The notes below the pieces were generated by a model that was not told the DNA's origin, searched no databases, and saw only the letters and a list, made by a program, of their open reading frames with translations. DNA of 64,000 nucleotides from Roseivirga thermotolerans (lineage in GTDB: Bacteria > Bacteroidota > Bacteroidia > Cytophagales > Cyclobacteriaceae), in assembly GCF_014653175.1 (NCBI RefSeq), contig NZ_BNAG01000004.1, forward strand, positions 434,001 to 498,000. Reading direction: 5' to 3'. Below are positions 8,017 through 17,678 of this stretch, piece after piece. Within the stretch, counting starts at the first letter, position 1, and the number at the start of each line of letters is the position of its first letter. The position numbers and the translations under genes are program-made.

Positions 8017-9075
8017 TTAGCCGACAAAACTAATGCTTCTGATGGTGCTTAGGTTTTGGTTTATGGTTAACCAGTCATTTCCCTGATTTACAGATAAATA
8101 TAAGTTTCCATTATTGGTTCCAAAGGCCATGTAATTGCCCTTCTTTGCAAAAGCAGCGCGTAGCACCAAATCGAACGAGGTGTGCTGAGGGAGTCCGTTT
8201 GAAGTGCTCTGCCAGGATTTGCCGGCATCTTGGGTATGATAAACCGCCAGTTTGCAGTCGTGTGGATAGCGAAGGTCATCGGATTGAGCGGGAATTACCC
8301 AGGCTTTGTTTATATCTGTTTCATCTATAGCTAAAGCAAAACCATAGCTGGCCATGCCATTAGGGTCTGAAACATCTTGCCAGTTATCTCCATTGTCGAT
8401 TGACCTGAATACGCCACAATGGTTTTGCTGCCAAAGCACTTCGTGATTTTGAGGGTGCCTTAATATGGCATGGGGGTCGTGGCCAATAGGTGCTGAATTA
8501 TCGGGAAGGTAAAAGGCTTTAAGACCTTTATTGGCGGGGTGCCAGGTGTGGCCTTCATCAGAGCATTTGAACACACCCGCACAACTAATGCCCACGAGTA
8601 GTTCTTCGGGTTTGTGGGGATGAAAAACAATAGAATGGAGAAAAGGGTTTTTGCTTCCTTTACCACCACCTTGCCATTCTGGTCTGCTTGGGTGCTGAGA
8701 AAGTCCGGTTATTTCTTGAAAGCTTTGGCCGTAGTTATCACTTACAAAAAGGGCAGCCGGTTCGGTGCCTATATAGAGTTTCAGAGCACTGTTAATGTAA
8801 GTGGATTGTATAGTCCAGATTGACCTGACTGTGTCATTTTGGTTCAGTTCATGGCGTGGAACAGCCACTTCTTCAAAGCTTTTCCCTTCATTTCCAGATA
8901 AATATAGTTTGCTTCCCCAGTGTTTGTGATTTATAGCGACCCACCAGTTACCTTCTTCATCGGTATGAAATGCACCGACCGGCAGACCTACAAAAGCTAA
9001 GTCAGTCAATGTCCATTTCCCATCGGTTGGAGCATAAATAATAAGTCCTTTGTCTGTTGCAGCCACTAACTTCAT
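8017..9075 (-). CDS. BNR/sialidase-type beta-propeller protein, cytoplasmic
   Basis: 352 residues without a signal peptide. Six BNR/Asp-box-like motifs are visible: SGNEGKSF, SDNYGQSF, CSDEGHTW, SIDNGDNW, TQDAGKSW and SVNQGNDW. They lie about 50-60 residues apart, as in six- to seven-bladed propellers of the exo-sialidase/VPS10 class. It begins 19 bases downstream of moaC and has the same orientation, so it probably belongs to the moaA-moeA-moaC transcript. Function is unknown; many such proteins are annotated only as WD40/YVTN-like. Confidence 0.75.
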   Translation of the reverse strand: MKLVAATDKGLIIYAPTDGKWTLTDLAFVGLPVGAFHTDEEGNWWVAINHKHWGSKLYLSGNEGKSFEEVAVPRHELNQNDTVRSIWTIQSTYINSALKLYIGTEPAALFVSDNYGQSFQEITGLSQHPSRPEWQGGGKGSKNPFLHSIVFHPHKPEELLVGISCAGVFKCSDEGHTWHPANKGLKAFYLPDNSAPIGHDPHAILRHPQNHEVLWQQNHCGVFRSIDNGDNWQDVSDPNGMASYGFALAIDETDINKAWVIPAQSDDLRYPHDCKLAVYHTQDAGKSWQSTSNGLPQHTSFDLVLRAAFAKKGNYMAFGTNNGNLYLSVNQGNDWLTINQNLSTIRSISFVG

Positions 9076-9094
9076 ATGCGTTTCTATTTACTGC

Positions 9095-9571
9095 TTATGG
9101 CTTGTTAAAATCGGACTTTCCGCCAGTTTTGTGAATGAGGCGTGTTTCCTTAATGACTATTTCATGAGAGAAGGCTTTGCACATGTCATATACGGTTAGG
9201 GCAGCTACTGAAGCTCCTGTCAAGGCTTCCATTTCCACTCCTGTTTTGCCGGTGCATCGTGCCTCACAAGTTATTTCAACTAACAGAGGTGTAGCCAATT
9301 GAATTTGAATGTCTACTTTATTGATATTCAATTGATGGCACAAGGGTATAAGCTCATAGGTTCGTTTTGCGGCCTGTATTCCGGCTATAATAGCGGTTTG
9401 AAACACAGGGCCCTTGAGGGTTTTAATTTCTCCGTCTTTAATGTGTTCCTTCATCTCTGAAGGTAACTGTATCAGGCTTTTGGCAATGGCTGTGCGCTGG
9501 GTATCGTTTTTAAGGCCCACATCAACCATGGCAGGTTGTTGATCTCGTACATGTGAAAAATCCTTTTTCAT
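9095..9571 (-). CDS. moaC: Cyclic pyranopterin monophosphate synthase MoaC
   Basis: 158 residues, normal length. Converts 3',8-cyclo-GTP, made by MoaA, into cPMP, the first pterin intermediate of molybdenum cofactor. Family hallmarks are MVDVG near the N-terminus, LIPLCHQL (about 75-82), and [20 protein letters not shown], followed by MCKAFS. It lies three bases after moeA and forms an operon with moaA and moeA. Confidence 0.96.
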   Translation of the reverse strand: MKKDFSHVRDQQPAMVDVGLKNDTQRTAIAKSLIQLPSEMKEHIKDGEIKTLKGPVFQTAIIAGIQAAKRTYELIPLCHQLNINKVDIQIQLATPLLVEITCEARCTGKTGVEMEALTGASVAALTVYDMCKAFSHEIVIKETRLIHKTGGKSDFNKP

Positions 9572-9574
9572 AAG

Positions 9575-10771
9575 CTAGTTTCTAATAGGAAGGTAGGGAT
9601 ATGATTCCCCACTTTTAAATTGGTTTTTGTTTTCGGGCAATACCAGAAAACCATCGGCTTGGATCATATTTGCAAAATCGCCTGATCCGTTGCCTTTAAA
9701 GGTTGTAGCCCTGACGGTACCGTCTGATTTATGTTCGAGTGAACATTCGATGAAATAAGTTAGCTCAGGAGCGAACTCCAAATCATGCGTGAGTATGGCA
9801 TGGGGGAGGTTCGCCTGAATTTTAAGGCTGCAGTTTACCCAATGCCTAATGTATACCAGAGCGCAAACAAAGGATGACACCGGGTTGCCGGGAAGAGCAA
9901 ATACTGTATTGCCCTTGTTGTGAGTGCCAAACCAGAAGGGCTTTCCGGGCCTTTGTTTCACCTTGTGGAAGTGTTTTGTTACTCCTAACTCTTCGAGTAC
10001 TTCCGGCAGATAGTCGAACTTTCCTCTCGATACTCCACCGGTTAAAACAATTAATTTATAACTTTCTAATATGGATGATATTCGTTTGATCATCAGCTCT
10101 TTATCGTCTGCGATGTGAAATTGGTCTACTTCAATTCCTAGATCGTTAAGCAAAGACTGAACTCCATAATTGCTCGATCGTCTTACCTGGTGCTCTTTGG
10201 GAACATCTCCAATATCAACCAGTTCATCACCGGTAGTTATAATGGCTGCCTTGGGCATTTTCAATACCTCTAAGGCCCTAAGTCCAACAGCTGCTGCTAC
10301 AATTAACTCCGGATGACTTATTCTTTTGCCACTGTCCACTACAATTTCACCAGCTTGCTTGTCGCTACCTTTAAAATGAATGTTTTGCCTGGCCTGAACA
10401 TTATCGGCCTGAATGGTGGCTACTCCATTTTCGATGCTAAGGTCTTCATAGCGAATTACCGTATCCAATCCTTGAGGCATAATTGCCCCTGTCATTATCT
10501 GAACACATTTACCGGGAATATGGAGCGTTTGTTTGGGAGTGCCCGCACCAATGGTTTGATGTATGGTAAATGCTCTCTGGCCATTGGCAAAGTCAGTGAA
10601 GTTAATGGCAATACCATCCATGGTTACTCTGTCGTAAGGAGGCAAATCCCTATCGGCAAGTATTGGAGAGGCGAGTATTCTTCCTGTAGCCTCATGCAAG
10701 GCCACTTTTTCTTTGGCTGGCTCAAAAGGGTACTTAGCAATTGTATCGAGTGCCTGTTGATAGCTGATCAT
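9575..10771 (-). CDS. moeA: Molybdopterin molybdenumtransferase MoeA
   Basis: 398 residues, standard for the family. Inserts molybdate into adenylated molybdopterin. Sequence signs: DRDLPPYDRVTMDGIAI in domain I, TGAIMPQGLDTVIRYED, the MoCF-binding TTGDELVDIG near 178-187, and LTGGVSRGKFDYLPEV near 245-260, then PGNPVSSFV. It lies between moaA and moaC in a three-gene set. No MoaD, MoaE or Mo-enzyme gene is present in the window, so the pathway must be completed elsewhere. Confidence 0.96.
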   Translation of the reverse strand: MISYQQALDTIAKYPFEPAKEKVALHEATGRILASPILADRDLPPYDRVTMDGIAINFTDFANGQRAFTIHQTIGAGTPKQTLHIPGKCVQIMTGAIMPQGLDTVIRYEDLSIENGVATIQADNVQARQNIHFKGSDKQAGEIVVDSGKRISHPELIVAAAVGLRALEVLKMPKAAIITTGDELVDIGDVPKEHQVRRSSNYGVQSLLNDLGIEVDQFHIADDKELMIKRISSILESYKLIVLTGGVSRGKFDYLPEVLEELGVTKHFHKVKQRPGKPFWFGTHNKGNTVFALPGNPVSSFVCALVYIRHWVNCSLKIQANLPHAILTHDLEFAPELTYFIECSLEHKSDGTVRATTFKGNGSGDFANMIQADGFLVLPENKNQFKSGESYPYLPIRN

Positions 10772-10810
10772 ACCTGAGTATCGTATTAAAATCTGACATA
10801 GAAAATTAGA

Positions 10811-11797
10811 CTATCCGCCAATGGTAGCCATAGACTCAAAACTAGCAGATTGCTCCTTATTCTGTTCTGCCTCAAAACCATTCTTTGCTCTTCGTCCAAA
10901 ATGCTCTCTAAACTTGGCCTGTAGGTCTTTGTCTGTGGCTCCTGCTCTCATATAGTCTCTAAAACTAAAACCTCCATTCTGGTAGAGGCAGGTTTTTAGC
11001 TCGCCTTTTGGGGTGATTCTTATACGGTCGCAGGTAGCACAAATGGCTCTGGAATACGCTGGAATAACGCCAAAACTACCGGCATATCCGGGTACTTTAT
11101 AGTTGTATGAGGTAGAACTGCTGTGATCATCCAACCGTAAGGCCTGCGGGTGCTTGTTCAAAATATGGTGCAAAATCTTTTCGTAGTTCCATTTAATTTT
11201 TTGATAGCCTTTACTGCCACCATTGAACGGCATCTCTTCTATAAATCGTACACTCACAGAATGCTTTTCAGTTAGGGCAACCATCGGTAGTATATCTTCC
11301 AGATTATGCTCTTCCATAACTACCGCATTGATTTTAGTTCTTAGCCCCTGGTTCATTAACTCTTCAAAATAGCTCCATACTTTGTCGAATTCGTTTCTGC
11401 GCGTAATTCGCGCAAAGCGCTCAGGATTCAGACTATCAAGGCTAAGGTTAACCGCATGAATGCCTAGTGCCTTCATTTGAGCAATGGTTTCAACAGGAGC
11501 TGTTCCATTAGTAGTTATACTCAGTTGCTTTATACCTTTTATGGCCTTCAGCTCGCGCATAAAGTAAACGAGGTCTTTTCTAACAAAAGGCTCGCCCCCG
11601 GTGAGCCTTACCTTGTCGATGCCCAAGCCGGCCAAAATGGTAACCAGCCGAAGCATTTCTTCATAGCTTAATAACTGGTTTTTGGCGCTCCAGGCAAGAC
11701 CTTCTTCCGGCATACAGTAGAAACAGCGCAAATTGCATCGCTCGGTTACTCCCAATCGGAGGTATCTTAAAGGCCGCCCATGATTATCGACAAGCAA
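10811..11797 (-). CDS. moaA: GTP 3',8-cyclase MoaA (radical SAM)
   Basis: 328 residues. Performs the first step of molybdenum cofactor synthesis, rearranging GTP with a radical SAM centre. The N-terminal cluster is C21-x3-C25-x2-C28 in TERCNLRCFYCMP; TGGEP is at 66-70; the second [4Fe-4S] ligands are C253, C256 and C270 in CATCDRIRITPKGELKTC. The C-terminus ends in GG, as needed in MoaA. The start appears to be TTG (LLVDNHGRPLRYLRL); no ATG is available at the right distance. Its 5' end is only 43 bases from the divergent xdhC. Confidence 0.95.
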   Translation of the reverse strand: MLVDNHGRPLRYLRLGVTERCNLRCFYCMPEEGLAWSAKNQLLSYEEMLRLVTILAGLGIDKVRLTGGEPFVRKDLVYFMRELKAIKGIKQLSITTNGTAPVETIAQMKALGIHAVNLSLDSLNPERFARITRRNEFDKVWSYFEELMNQGLRTKINAVVMEEHNLEDILPMVALTEKHSVSVRFIEEMPFNGGSKGYQKIKWNYEKILHHILNKHPQALRLDDHSSSTSYNYKVPGYAGSFGVIPAYSRAICATCDRIRITPKGELKTCLYQNGGFSFRDYMRAGATDKDLQAKFREHFGRRAKNGFEAEQNKEQSASFESMATIGG

Positions 11798-11840
11798 ATT
11801 ATTTATATTGAGGTTTGTTTAGTCCTTTCAAACGTCAGTT

Positions 11841-12812
11841 ATGACCGACATTGTTTCAAGATTAAGAGAATTAGTTGAAAATAGAAAGCGCTTTGCCATT
11901 GCCCGGGTCATACAAACCTGGAGGAGTTCTCCACGGCCGGTCGGGTCGGCCATGCTGGTGACGGAAGATGGTACAATGACTGGATCGGTGAGTGGTGGTT
12001 GTGTAGAAAGTGCCGTGGTGGCAAAGGCCCTGGATGTTTTGAAACACAACAAGGCAGTAGTGGCCGACTTTGGAGTGGCCGATGACGAAGCCTGGCAGGT
12101 AGGCTTGAGTTGCGGGGGAGCCATAAAGGTGCTTATTCAGTCAGGAGATTCTATTGATTGGGAAGTTATTCTCAATGCTTTGGAGAGTAATGTGGCATTG
12201 GCTTGGGTCACTAACCTGAACAATGGTTATGCAAATGCGTTTTACTCGGCACAAGATGGGAGCGATGAGGTAAAGCAGGCCTTGGAAAGAAGACAACACT
12301 TCTTTGCTGATGAGCAATGGTTTATCCATGTTTTTCCTCCCCGGTTGCGGATGCTACTCATTGGGTCAGCGCACATAAGCACGGAACTTTTGGTATTGGC
12401 GCAACTACATGATTTTGAAACACTTTTAATTGATCCGCGCGATACTTTTGTGCGTAAGACGGAGCGTATCATTAAGCCTGACCGGTTGGAGGTAAAATGG
12501 CCTCAGGAGGTACTGCCAACACTGAAACTAGACCGTGATTGCTTTGCGGTAATACTATCTCACGATCCAAAGATTGACGATGAGGCATTGAAATTATTGC
12601 TGCCTTCTGAGGTGCGTTACATTGGTGCATTGGGAAGCAAAAAGACACATGCCAAAAGAGTAGAAAGGCTAAAAAGTATTGGCTTTACAGAAGCCGACTT
12701 GGCTAGAATAGATGCTCCCATTGGTATTGATATCGGTTCGCAGACTCCCAGAGAAATAGCCCTAAGCATAATGGCCGCTATTATTAAGGCCAAGAACAAC
12801 GGTGCAGGCTAG
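11841..12812 (+). CDS. XdhC/CoxI family molybdenum-enzyme maturation protein
   Basis: 323 residues. XdhC/CoxI proteins bind molybdopterin and help sulfurate and insert it into xanthine dehydrogenase or related enzymes. The N-terminal XdhC_CoxI domain has SSPRPVGSAMLV and GSVSGGCVESAVV, then LSCGGAIKVLI; the C-terminal half is a Rossmann-type XdhC_C domain (RMLLIGSAHISTELLV, RYIGALGSKKTHAKR, then PIGIDIGSQTPREIALSI). It is divergent from the moa operon, which supports a cofactor role. Its TAG and the TAG of the convergent M23 gene share the palindrome CTAG at 12809-12812. Confidence 0.9.
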   Translation: MTDIVSRLRELVENRKRFAIARVIQTWRSSPRPVGSAMLVTEDGTMTGSVSGGCVESAVVAKALDVLKHNKAVVADFGVADDEAWQVGLSCGGAIKVLIQSGDSIDWEVILNALESNVALAWVTNLNNGYANAFYSAQDGSDEVKQALERRQHFFADEQWFIHVFPPRLRMLLIGSAHISTELLVLAQLHDFETLLIDPRDTFVRKTERIIKPDRLEVKWPQEVLPTLKLDRDCFAVILSHDPKIDDEALKLLLPSEVRYIGALGSKKTHAKRVERLKSIGFTEADLARIDAPIGIDIGSQTPREIALSIMAAIIKAKNNGAG

Positions 12813-14164
12813 TTTTTATCGGCTACTATTTTTCCCGATTGTCCTTCTGGTCTGGAGCCTATCCATCCTATTTTACCAGTATTGGTTTCTACCAAAAGAA
12901 ACTGTTTGTTCTTGCCCAGCACTTTATATTGTTCATCAACCAGAAGCAAATCGGTTGTAGTAACAGGGTCAGGTTTCGCCATTAGGGCCATTTCTGACTT
13001 TATTACTCCTCTGGAGATTGGTGTATTCAATGTAAGCAATTGATTTCTGGGTATATATCCGGTTCTACCATCGGGGAGCTCAATCTTGCAGCGAGCAGCA
13101 TTGAGAGCCAAAACCCTGGCTACCTGATTGCGCTCAAGCGTTTCCTGAGCTCTTTGGCTTTTTACATCAGCATAAAAAGGCACTTGCGTTTTCATTCGCA
13201 TAGTTTCTCCCAGCCAGTCCAAATCGCGGTGCACCACTTTAATACTCCCGTCTATTGGCTTTAAATGATTAATTGGATTCATGGCCCCACGAGAATAAAC
13301 ACCAAAGTGCAAGTGAGGGGGGGTGGTGCGGGCATTACCGGTATTGCCAACGAAACCAATGGTGTCGCCTGCCTTTACCCGGTCGCCTCGCTTCACATTC
13401 CAATCGCTCAAATGGGCAAAGTAGAGGCTTTGAGGATTGTGATGGTCTTCCAACCAGATCACCTTGCCTCCAATTCCTCGTTCATCGGCCACTTTTATAT
13501 ACCCATCGGTGGGGGCTACTACGGGTGTGCCGATTGGTGCAAAAATGTCTACTCCTTCATGGCTTCTTGCTCCGCCATCTCGTGGATCTCCCCATACACT
13601 GCCAATGGATTTATAGTTGAGCCCGGCCACTGGAAAAGAAAGGGTTGGCACACTTTCGAAAGTAATTTTAAAACTTCCTCCCCTCAATAATTCGGTTTGA
13701 AAGCGAAGTACATATTCGGAGTCTTTACGGGGTTCGAAGCCTAACACATGATGGGTGCTATCGGCCGTAGCTACATGAACCATTGAAGATTTTTCTACCC
13801 TAAACAGATCGATAAACAAACTGAGGCTGTCTACTGCAAGATCTTGAAGCGAAATTTGAATTTTCTGACCACGCTTGGCCTCAAACCGATAGCCAATGGC
13901 CTTGGCTGCCTTATCGTCTACAAAAAAGGCCTCCTCATACGGAAGGTCTATATACAATGGCTTTTCAAGTGCTTCTTTGGCAGAGTTTTGCCAATCTTTG
14001 CCCAAAGCTGTATGAAGAAGGTTAGCTCTTTCTAGGGCTTTTTCGTATGCTTCATGGTCGTTTCTGGGAATAAAAGGTTCCGGAATTTTCTCTTCCTGGC
14101 ATGATGCAATGGCCGCTAAAATGGCAGCCACAAGCACATAATTACGCAATTGCTTAAATCGCAT
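12809..14164 (-). CDS. M23 family metallopeptidase lipoprotein
   Basis: 451 residues from the start MRFKQLRNYV, whose signal peptide ends in a lipobox (AIASC, Cys22); the longer upstream start adds residues without signal features. The peptidase M23 (LytM) domain has SHEGVDIFAPIGTPV, giving the zinc His/Asp pair, and HLHFGVY as the HxH motif. Two SH3-like segments follow (PFYADVKSQRAQ and GYIPRNQL; then LVETNTGKIGWIG). It is predicted to be an envelope-anchored peptidoglycan endopeptidase. It overlaps xdhC by four bases at their stop codons. Confidence 0.9.
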   Translation of the reverse strand: MRFKQLRNYVLVAAILAAIASCQEEKIPEPFIPRNDHEAYEKALERANLLHTALGKDWQNSAKEALEKPLYIDLPYEEAFFVDDKAAKAIGYRFEAKRGQKIQISLQDLAVDSLSLFIDLFRVEKSSMVHVATADSTHHVLGFEPRKDSEYVLRFQTELLRGGSFKITFESVPTLSFPVAGLNYKSIGSVWGDPRDGGARSHEGVDIFAPIGTPVVAPTDGYIKVADERGIGGKVIWLEDHHNPQSLYFAHLSDWNVKRGDRVKAGDTIGFVGNTGNARTTPPHLHFGVYSRGAMNPINHLKPIDGSIKVVHRDLDWLGETMRMKTQVPFYADVKSQRAQETLERNQVARVLALNAARCKIELPDGRTGYIPRNQLLTLNTPISRGVIKSEMALMAKPDPVTTTDLLLVDEQYKVLGKNKQFLLVETNTGKIGWIGSRPEGQSGKIVADKN

Positions 14165-14340
14165 ACTGTGATTTTGAGTTTCGACTGGTGTTGGTTTGTC
14201 ATACATTGACCAATAATCCACTGGGTTTTGGCCAAATGATCTTAATTACTGCCAAACGCAAGAATATGTTGCGTTGGTATGCCTATTCACTAAAAATATT
14301 TTCGGAGAGTAACGGAAAAATGGCAGAGGTAGCGGTGTGG

Positions 14341-14766
14341 TTATTGTTCTTGAGGCAGTTTGCAGGTATAGACCCAATAGTTCATGAATGTTTCAATGGC
14401 TCTTGAGTAATCACCCAGATCGCCAGGCTTCACCACATAGCCGTTGGCAGCCTGGCTAAAGGCATCTTTAATGTCGCGCTGGTTGTCACTGGAGCTAAAC
14501 ATTACGGTAGGTATGAACTTGAGCCGTTGTTCTTTCTTAATCAAGTTGAGTAACTCAAAACCTGATATTTCCGGCAGGTTGATGTCGAGAATAATAAGGT
14601 TGGGAAAATGAGACTTTGTTTGCTTTAATCGGTGAAGATAGCTTTTGGCCGACTGACCATCTGAAACTACCGTAAGCTCAACCTTATCATCGATAAACTC
14701 TTTAAAAAGGTTGATGTCGGCCAAGCTGTCTTCTACATACAATATTCTTGTTTTGTGATCATACAT
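14341..14766 (-). CDS. Single-domain response regulator (Rcp1-like)
   Basis: 141 residues, one receiver domain and no output domain. The phosphoacceptor is Asp61 in LIILDINLPEISG; the acidic pocket is VEDSLAD near 11-17 and the conserved Lys is in NGYVVKPGD. It overlaps the 3' end of the upstream histidine kinase by 8 bases, so the pair is translationally coupled. A stand-alone receiver like this usually acts by protein contact or as a phosphorelay intermediate. The target is unknown. Confidence 0.93.
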   Translation of the reverse strand: MYDHKTRILYVEDSLADINLFKEFIDDKVELTVVSDGQSAKSYLHRLKQTKSHFPNLIILDINLPEISGFELLNLIKKEQRLKFIPTVMFSSSDNQRDIKDAFSQAANGYVVKPGDLGDYSRAIETFMNYWVYTCKLPQEQ

Positions 14767-16243
14767 TTGTGCTTTCCTTTAAGTGTTTACTGATTGTGAA
14801 TTTGAATGTAGAACCTTTGGGTTCGTTGGCTTCAATCCAGATTTCTCCCTGATGTTTTTCTACAATTCGCTTGCAAATGGTGAGCCCCATGCCCGAACCT
14901 TTTTCGTCATCGGTGGTGCGCAGGCGTCTAAAAATTTCGAATACCTCTTTTCTGCTTTTCTTCGGTATACCCACTCCGTTATCACTCACCGAAAACTGCC
15001 AGGCATTGATAGTTTCTTTAACGGCGATTCGAATAAGGGGCTTTTCTTCTGATTTGAATTTTATGGAGTTGGCAATGAGGTTGATGAAAAGGCGCGATAA
15101 TAAGATATGTGAACCAACCAAACTAGGCATGTTTTTGTCATAGACTAACTTGGCTTGGCTTTTGGCTATTCTCGACTGTAATTGCGAGCACACGTTTTCT
15201 AAAACCTCATTCATGTCTACCTCTTTATAGGGAAACTCACTGGAATTGAGACGGCTATAGTTCAGCAAGTCTTCGGTGAGTTGAATGGAATGTTTTGCGC
15301 TCGATTTGATGAACTCGAAGTATTGACGGGCTTTATCGTCCAGCACATGGCTGTACCTCATTTCAAAGAGTTGCACATAATTATCGATAGTGCGTAAGGG
15401 CTCCTTGAGGTCGTGTGAGGCTATGTAAGCAAAGTTTTCCAGTTCCATGTTAGACCGTTTGAGCTCCCGGTTGTTTTCTTCCAGTTTCGTCTGCAGCGAC
15501 TTGAGCTCAGTAATTTCTCTACTTATTGTAACTAGTTCAGTAGGCTTCTGGTTTTCATCCAGCAAAGTTTTAGTAATGGTATCCAGCCAAATTATCGTTC
15601 CGTCTTTCCTTTTGGCCTCATATTGTGTGCGAATAAGATCGTTGCCTGCTAGTGCCTGTTCATGAAGGTTTTGCCTCACTTGCTCTAAATGATCTTCCTT
15701 AATAAACTCGTAAGGGTCGCGGCCTATCAGTTCGTCTGGACGATAACCCGTTATGCGTATCGAAGATGGCGAAACCGACTTATAGCGGCCGTCCAGTTCG
15801 TGCCGGCATATGAGTTCGCTGGTATTATCGTGAAGTACCCGATAATTATAGGCAAGGTCGTCTAGCTCGTGTTGAACTCGCCTTACTTCGGTGAGATCTT
15901 TTACGGTGGCCACAAAATATTGGACTTCACCTTCATCGTTCTCAATGGGCGAGGGGTTGACTAACACGGGAAACCTGACACCGGATTTTCTTACAAATAT
16001 GAGCTCGAAGTTTCTGAACTTGCCTTCCATGGTTTCTCCAAGGGCTTTCATAATGGTGTCCAGCTCTTCTTCGGGCCAATAAATGTGTGGTGGAGAACTT
16101 TTTAGTAGTTCTTCTTTAGTAAACCCGGTAATGGTGGCCATAGCCTTGTTTATCCAAACGTGCTTTCCTTCTTTATCGATGATTGATATGCCATCGCTTA
16201 AGTTTTCCAGTACGGTTTTGAAGGTAGATACCTTTGAGAGCAT
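14759..16243 (-). CDS. PAS-domain sensor histidine kinase
   Basis: 494 residues, no membrane segment. Two PAS domains, about 10-120 (DGISIIDKEGKHVWINKAM) and 135-250 (RHELDGRYKSVSPSSIRITGY), each followed by a PAC-like segment. A coiled coil of LKSLQTKLEENNRELKRS leads into the HisKA domain with H277 in ASHDLKEPLRTI. The ATPase domain has NLIANSIKF, DNGVGIP and GSGMGLTICKRIV. A cytoplasmic signal or redox cue is implied by the lack of TM helices. It is paired with the response regulator just downstream. Confidence 0.94.
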   Translation of the reverse strand: MLSKVSTFKTVLENLSDGISIIDKEGKHVWINKAMATITGFTKEELLKSSPPHIYWPEEELDTIMKALGETMEGKFRNFELIFVRKSGVRFPVLVNPSPIENDEGEVQYFVATVKDLTEVRRVQHELDDLAYNYRVLHDNTSELICRHELDGRYKSVSPSSIRITGYRPDELIGRDPYEFIKEDHLEQVRQNLHEQALAGNDLIRTQYEAKRKDGTIIWLDTITKTLLDENQKPTELVTISREITELKSLQTKLEENNRELKRSNMELENFAYIASHDLKEPLRTIDNYVQLFEMRYSHVLDDKARQYFEFIKSSAKHSIQLTEDLLNYSRLNSSEFPYKEVDMNEVLENVCSQLQSRIAKSQAKLVYDKNMPSLVGSHILLSRLFINLIANSIKFKSEEKPLIRIAVKETINAWQFSVSDNGVGIPKKSRKEVFEIFRRLRTTDDEKGSGMGLTICKRIVEKHQGEIWIEANEPKGSTFKFTISKHLKESTNV

Positions 16244-16593
16244 GCAGTCGAAAAGTTTATGCTGATTGAAATGGATTGAAATAGTGAAAGTCTGTGTGTT
16301 TGGTTATTGTTTTCGATATTCCGGTAATAGCCTCAAGAATAAACGCACGAAGTGATTCATCCTCCCAGGCGCTGGTTTTACGTATTCAGAAGAATTATAA
16401 GCCTTCTGAAATATCAACTAACAATTTAAAAATAAAGAGAATTTTTTTGAAATAACCTATTGTGGGTAGGCTGTTTTTAAGGACAATATAAAAACAGATG
16501 CTATCTGAGGCATAAAATTCTTGATAATACAACCTGTGTACAAAACCCAAAACATGGGGAGATATTGGGCTTTTAAGGAACTAGGTAAGATGC
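16244..16593. other. 350-bp noncoding gap upstream of the histidine kinase
   Basis: No convincing gene. An 8-bp inverted repeat lies at 16385-16392 / 16403-16410 (TTCAGAAG and CTTCTGAA), and AT-rich stretches follow. This region must carry the kinase promoter and the end of the transcript of the IF-2-like gene, but no consensus element was clear enough to call. Confidence 0.5.
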
Positions 16594-17430
16594 CTATTCA
16601 AAACGGTCGTAGTGACCATTGAGCCATTTCCAAAAGCGAACGATTGGGTTTTTAGTCCTTTTTGCTTCAACAGGTTTTTGCGGTTGGGCTTGAGACGGCA
16701 CAGACTTAACATTTTTCTTTTTCTTCTTTTTGGGAGCTTTTTCTGAAGACTTATTTTTCAGCTTTTCCTCGTAGTGCTTTTTACGCAGTTCTTTCAGTCG
16801 CTTTTCTTCCTCCTCTTTCTTTTTGCGTTCCAGATACTCGGCTTTCTTTTTCCGAGCCTCCACCGGATTTCTGTTGTTTCTGGATTTTGGTCTTCTCTTT
16901 TTATCCGTATACCGCTGACGGGCTCCTTTTTCGTCAATGGTGTTTGTCTTGCCTGTGGCTTGGCTTGATTCTTTCGTTGTCTCTTGCTCAGGCTTTGTTT
17001 TTGGTTTGGGTTCCGGCAGGTCAATTTTACCCACTACTTTCAAACCTTCCAGCTCGGGCTTTTCTACCTTAAAGCTTTCGAGAGACCGGGTTTTTTCACT
17101 GAACTCGTTTTCGAGAGTAATCACCTTGGGCCGGAGAGACTCCACATATTCCGGTTTTTTAGCTTCGGTAACTTTCTCCTTATCTTCTTTTTGAGTACTT
17201 TCCTGTTCTGTAGTTTCTGGTTTCTCAGTCTTTTGAGGAGTTTCCGTAGCCATCTCCGTACCGGTAGGCGTGGCAGGCTTAGGAGCAAAATGCGAAGTAA
17301 GAAAGGCCAACTCTTCTTCCTGAATCTTTATGTTCGGATGGTTATTTACCTCCCTAAAATGTTCCTTCAGTACTTTAACTATGACTGATGAATCTACCTC
17401 AAGTTTTCTGGAGAGTTGTCCGAGTCGCAT
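16594..17430 (-). CDS. Orphan protein with an IF-2-like N-terminal domain and a charged disordered tail
   Basis: 278 residues. The first 50 residues (MRLGQLSRKLEVDSS, then NHPNIKIQEEELAFLTSHF) closely follow the pattern of the N-terminal subdomain of Bacteroidota translation initiation factor IF-2 (RLGQ-ARKLNV ... NPNAKI ... FAMLAKEF). There is no GTPase domain. Residues about 55-250 are low-complexity, Glu/Lys/Pro/Thr-rich, with a strongly basic helix-like block (RKKKAEYLERKKKEEEEKRL). A short ordered tail (NPIVRFWKWLNGHYDRFE) ends it. A ribosome- or nucleic-acid-associated role is plausible but inferred. Confidence 0.7.
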   Translation of the reverse strand: MRLGQLSRKLEVDSSVIVKVLKEHFREVNNHPNIKIQEEELAFLTSHFAPKPATPTGTEMATETPQKTEKPETTEQESTQKEDKEKVTEAKKPEYVESLRPKVITLENEFSEKTRSLESFKVEKPELEGLKVVGKIDLPEPKPKTKPEQETTKESSQATGKTNTIDEKGARQRYTDKKRRPKSRNNRNPVEARKKKAEYLERKKKEEEEKRLKELRKKHYEEKLKNKSSEKAPKKKKKKNVKSVPSQAQPQKPVEAKRTKNPIVRFWKWLNGHYDRFE

Positions 17431-17678
17431 GCCGTTGGAATTTATGGCTGCGAATATAAAGAACTCGTTTTCAAGATGCTAGTGACCAATTGTAATTCGA
17501 TGTAGGACCCGTGCCGTCCTAAGTTTTCTTTTGTTTTCAGTCTCCTTCAATTCATGGATAACACTTCTTTGCCTTTTCGTATAGCCAAATGGGCAGCACG
17601 CTATGAACTATGATGCAGTTAACTGTTTTTTCAAAATTCTCTTTGATCTAAAAAATAAACCCTTCACTTTTGGGCGAG

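Noticed and set aside
10772-11840. Molybdenum cofactor riboswitch upstream of moaA
   Set aside because: Only 43 bases separate moaA from divergent xdhC, too little for that RNA, and no structure was seen.
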